Shown piece by piece: positions 6,252 to 7,229 of a DNA stretch of 7,229 nt. The translations under genes and the position numbers were made by a program. The notes below the pieces were generated by a model. That model was not told the origin of the DNA, ran no database searches, and worked only from the letters and a program-made list of their open reading frames with translations. The stretch comes from an uncultured Collinsella sp. (GTDB taxonomy: Bacteria > Actinomycetota > Coriobacteriia > Coriobacteriales > Coriobacteriaceae): NCBI GenBank assembly GCA_900550965.1, contig URUC01000095.1, positions 1 through 7,229 on the forward strand, written 5' to 3'. Each line of letters starts with the position of its first letter. Position 1 is the stretch's first letter.

Positions 6252-6767
6252 TTATTCGTGCTGGCTGGTGCGGTGCTCGTACTCCTCGGGGGTGATGACG
6301 TCCTCGATGCGCAGGTTGACGCCCGCCACCTCAAGGCCAGTCATCGCGGCCAGACGCTCGGTCACGCGCGCCTTAACGTCGTCGAAAATCGCGGGCGCAT
6401 AGGCGCCGTACTCGATGATGACAGAGATGTTGACGACCACACGATTGTCATCGGTGACCTCGACCGTCACGCCCTTGGTCAGATTCTCGGCACCAAACTG
6501 CTCCTGCACAAAGTGCATGAGATTACCCTTCATGCCCAGAACGTGCGGAACCTCGCGGGTGGCCATGGCAACGATCTTCTCGATCACACCGTTGGAATAG
6601 GTCAGCGAGTCCTCGGACTCGTCCGCCTCCTCGTCGTCCTCATCCTCATCGGACTCGACCTCGACAAGAGCCTCGTCCTCGAGCGTCACATCCTCAGCTT
6701 CGGCGACGACCGCCTCGTTCTCCTCGAGCTCGGTATCGGCCACATCGACCTTCGTATTAAAAGCCAT
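6252..6767 (-). CDS. Asp23/Gls24 family envelope stress response protein
   Basis: 171-aa soluble protein. The Asp23/Gls24 domain occupies about 55-160. It opens with YSNGVIEKIVAMATREVPHVLGM (57-79) and continues with KGVTVEVTDDNRVVVNISVIIEYG (98-121). The end, VTERLAAMTGLEVAGVNLRIEDV, is the conserved family C-terminus. Family members such as staphylococcal Asp23 form membrane-tethered assemblies and are induced by alkaline or envelope stress. Residues 1-54 are a strongly acidic, probably disordered extension with an almost unbroken Asp/Glu run at 38-53; most family members begin close to the domain. AAGGAGG a few bases before the ATG at 6767 gives a strong ribosome binding site. It lies 44 bp downstream of the DUF2273 gene on the same strand, and a terminator follows. 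Confidence 0.93.
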   Translation of the reverse strand: MAFNTKVDVADTELEENEAVVAEAEDVTLEDEALVEVESDEDEDDEEADESEDSLTYSNGVIEKIVAMATREVPHVLGMKGNLMHFVQEQFGAENLTKGVTVEVTDDNRVVVNISVIIEYGAYAPAIFDDVKARVTERLAAMTGLEVAGVNLRIEDVITPEEYEHRTSQHE

Positions 6768-6811
6768 GGTTCCTCCTTATGCCTGCCGCAGATGCGACAG
6801 TCGAATACATA

Positions 6812-7189
6812 TTAGCGGCCGCTAAACAGACGGCCGAAGAAGTTGACGATCCCGTTCTCGCCGTCGCGAATTTGGCCGATCACAGCGCCGATCAGCACGA
6901 AGAATGCAATGACGAGCGTGTCCCACAGGCCCAACGTGAGCACCAACACGGCGAGGATAAAGCCGGCGACGGCGCCGAGCGTGGTGTTGGGATGACGCAC
7001 AGCATAGCTCCAGACGGCAGCGCCCGTACCCTTGATGAGACCCATAGCCTCGTCAAAATCCGCGGCTGCCGCGTCTTGTAACTCGGTTGCCTCTGCTTTG
7101 GAATCAACAGGTTCGCTCGCCGACGTGGCGCTCTGGTCAATCGTCAGGCGCGGCGTACGAGCGGTCTTATCTTGATTGGTATCACTCAC
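6812..7189 (-). CDS. DUF2273-type small membrane protein
   Basis: 125-aa protein with a hydrophilic, probably cytoplasmic N-terminal part (1-65). Two closely spaced membrane helices (about 69-88 and 90-107) follow, then a short basic/aromatic end (GIVNFFGRLFSGR). The hairpin motif HPNTTLGAVAGFILAVLVL plus IGAVIGQIRDG is the DUF2273 pattern. Genes of this type commonly lie next to Asp23 and AmaP genes and probably help attach Asp23-type proteins to the membrane; a direct interaction is inferred from context only. The start is a GTG at 7189-7187, chosen because GGAGG lies 7 nt upstream. The frame is open further upstream to the window edge, so a longer form cannot be excluded. It overlaps the end of the preceding gene by 8 bp, suggesting translational coupling. 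The N-terminal 65 residues make it longer than the usual family members of about 60-80 aa. Confidence 0.85.
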   Translation of the reverse strand: MSDTNQDKTARTPRLTIDQSATSASEPVDSKAEATELQDAAAADFDEAMGLIKGTGAAVWSYAVRHPNTTLGAVAGFILAVLVLTLGLWDTLVIAFFVLIGAVIGQIRDGENGIVNFFGRLFSGR

Positions 7190-7229
7190 CGGAAACCTCC
7201 ACGGTCTGGACGGTAGTCTTGGACGGCAA
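7182..7229 (-). CDS. C-terminal fragment of an upstream gene in the Asp23 operon
   Basis: The minus-strand frame from the window edge encodes LPSKTTVQTVEVSGE and ends at TGA 7184-7182, overlapping the DUF2273 start by 8 bp. This frame has G or C at 12 of 15 third positions, as in neighbouring genes. The competing frame, which ends at TGA 7188-7186 with a 4-bp overlap, has only 7 of 13. The product cannot be identified from 15 residues. AmaP or another Asp23 paralogue would fit the usual gene order, but that is a guess from context. Confidence 0.5.
   Translation of the reverse strand: MPSKTTVQTVEVSGE

Overview
The window looks like a GC-rich Gram-positive chromosome, most likely a gut actinobacterium of the Coriobacteriia (Collinsella-like). 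This is inferred from codon bias (third positions mostly G/C), strong Shine-Dalgarno sites, and gene families typical of Gram-positives (Asp23/Gls24, DUF2273, YitT). No rRNA or tRNA is present to settle it. No CRISPR array, insertion sequence or recognisable defence or biosynthetic system was found; the window is mostly ordinary housekeeping and accessory metabolism.

Layout. Positions 1-224 hold no gene, but contain a strong bulged hairpin (17-54) and a rho-independent terminator (179-207). The terminator closes a minus-strand YtcJ-type amidohydrolase (225-1874). Divergent from it, across an intergenic region of about 155 bp with a plausible plus-strand promoter, is an M20D metallopeptidase/amidohydrolase gene (2030-3493). 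That gene is interrupted by a single in-frame TAG at codon 340, so the last metal-binding His and the end of the catalytic domain lie beyond the stop. A perfect 15-bp hairpin (3530-3565) separates it from a convergent gene.

The rest is read on the minus strand. From right to left it begins with the 3' end of an unidentified gene (stop at 7182). This overlaps a small DUF2273-type membrane protein (6812-7189), followed by an Asp23/Gls24 protein with an acidic N-terminal extension (6252-6767) and a terminator (6160-6201). These three form an envelope-stress type operon. Next come a YitT-family membrane protein (5025-6047) and a zinc-ribbon multi-pass membrane protein with a Pro/Ala/Glu/Asp repeat tail (3615-4874).

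How they relate. The two divergent hydrolases may share a regulatory region and both release acyl or amide groups from small molecules; their substrates cannot be read from sequence. The DUF2273 and Asp23 proteins probably act together at the membrane. YitT and the zinc-ribbon protein are both polytopic membrane proteins of unknown substrate, 150 bp apart on the same strand. The most notable observations are the amber-interrupted but otherwise intact M20D frame, an inverted repeat abutting a -10-like box upstream of the zinc-ribbon gene, and the unusual low-complexity extensions on several proteins.
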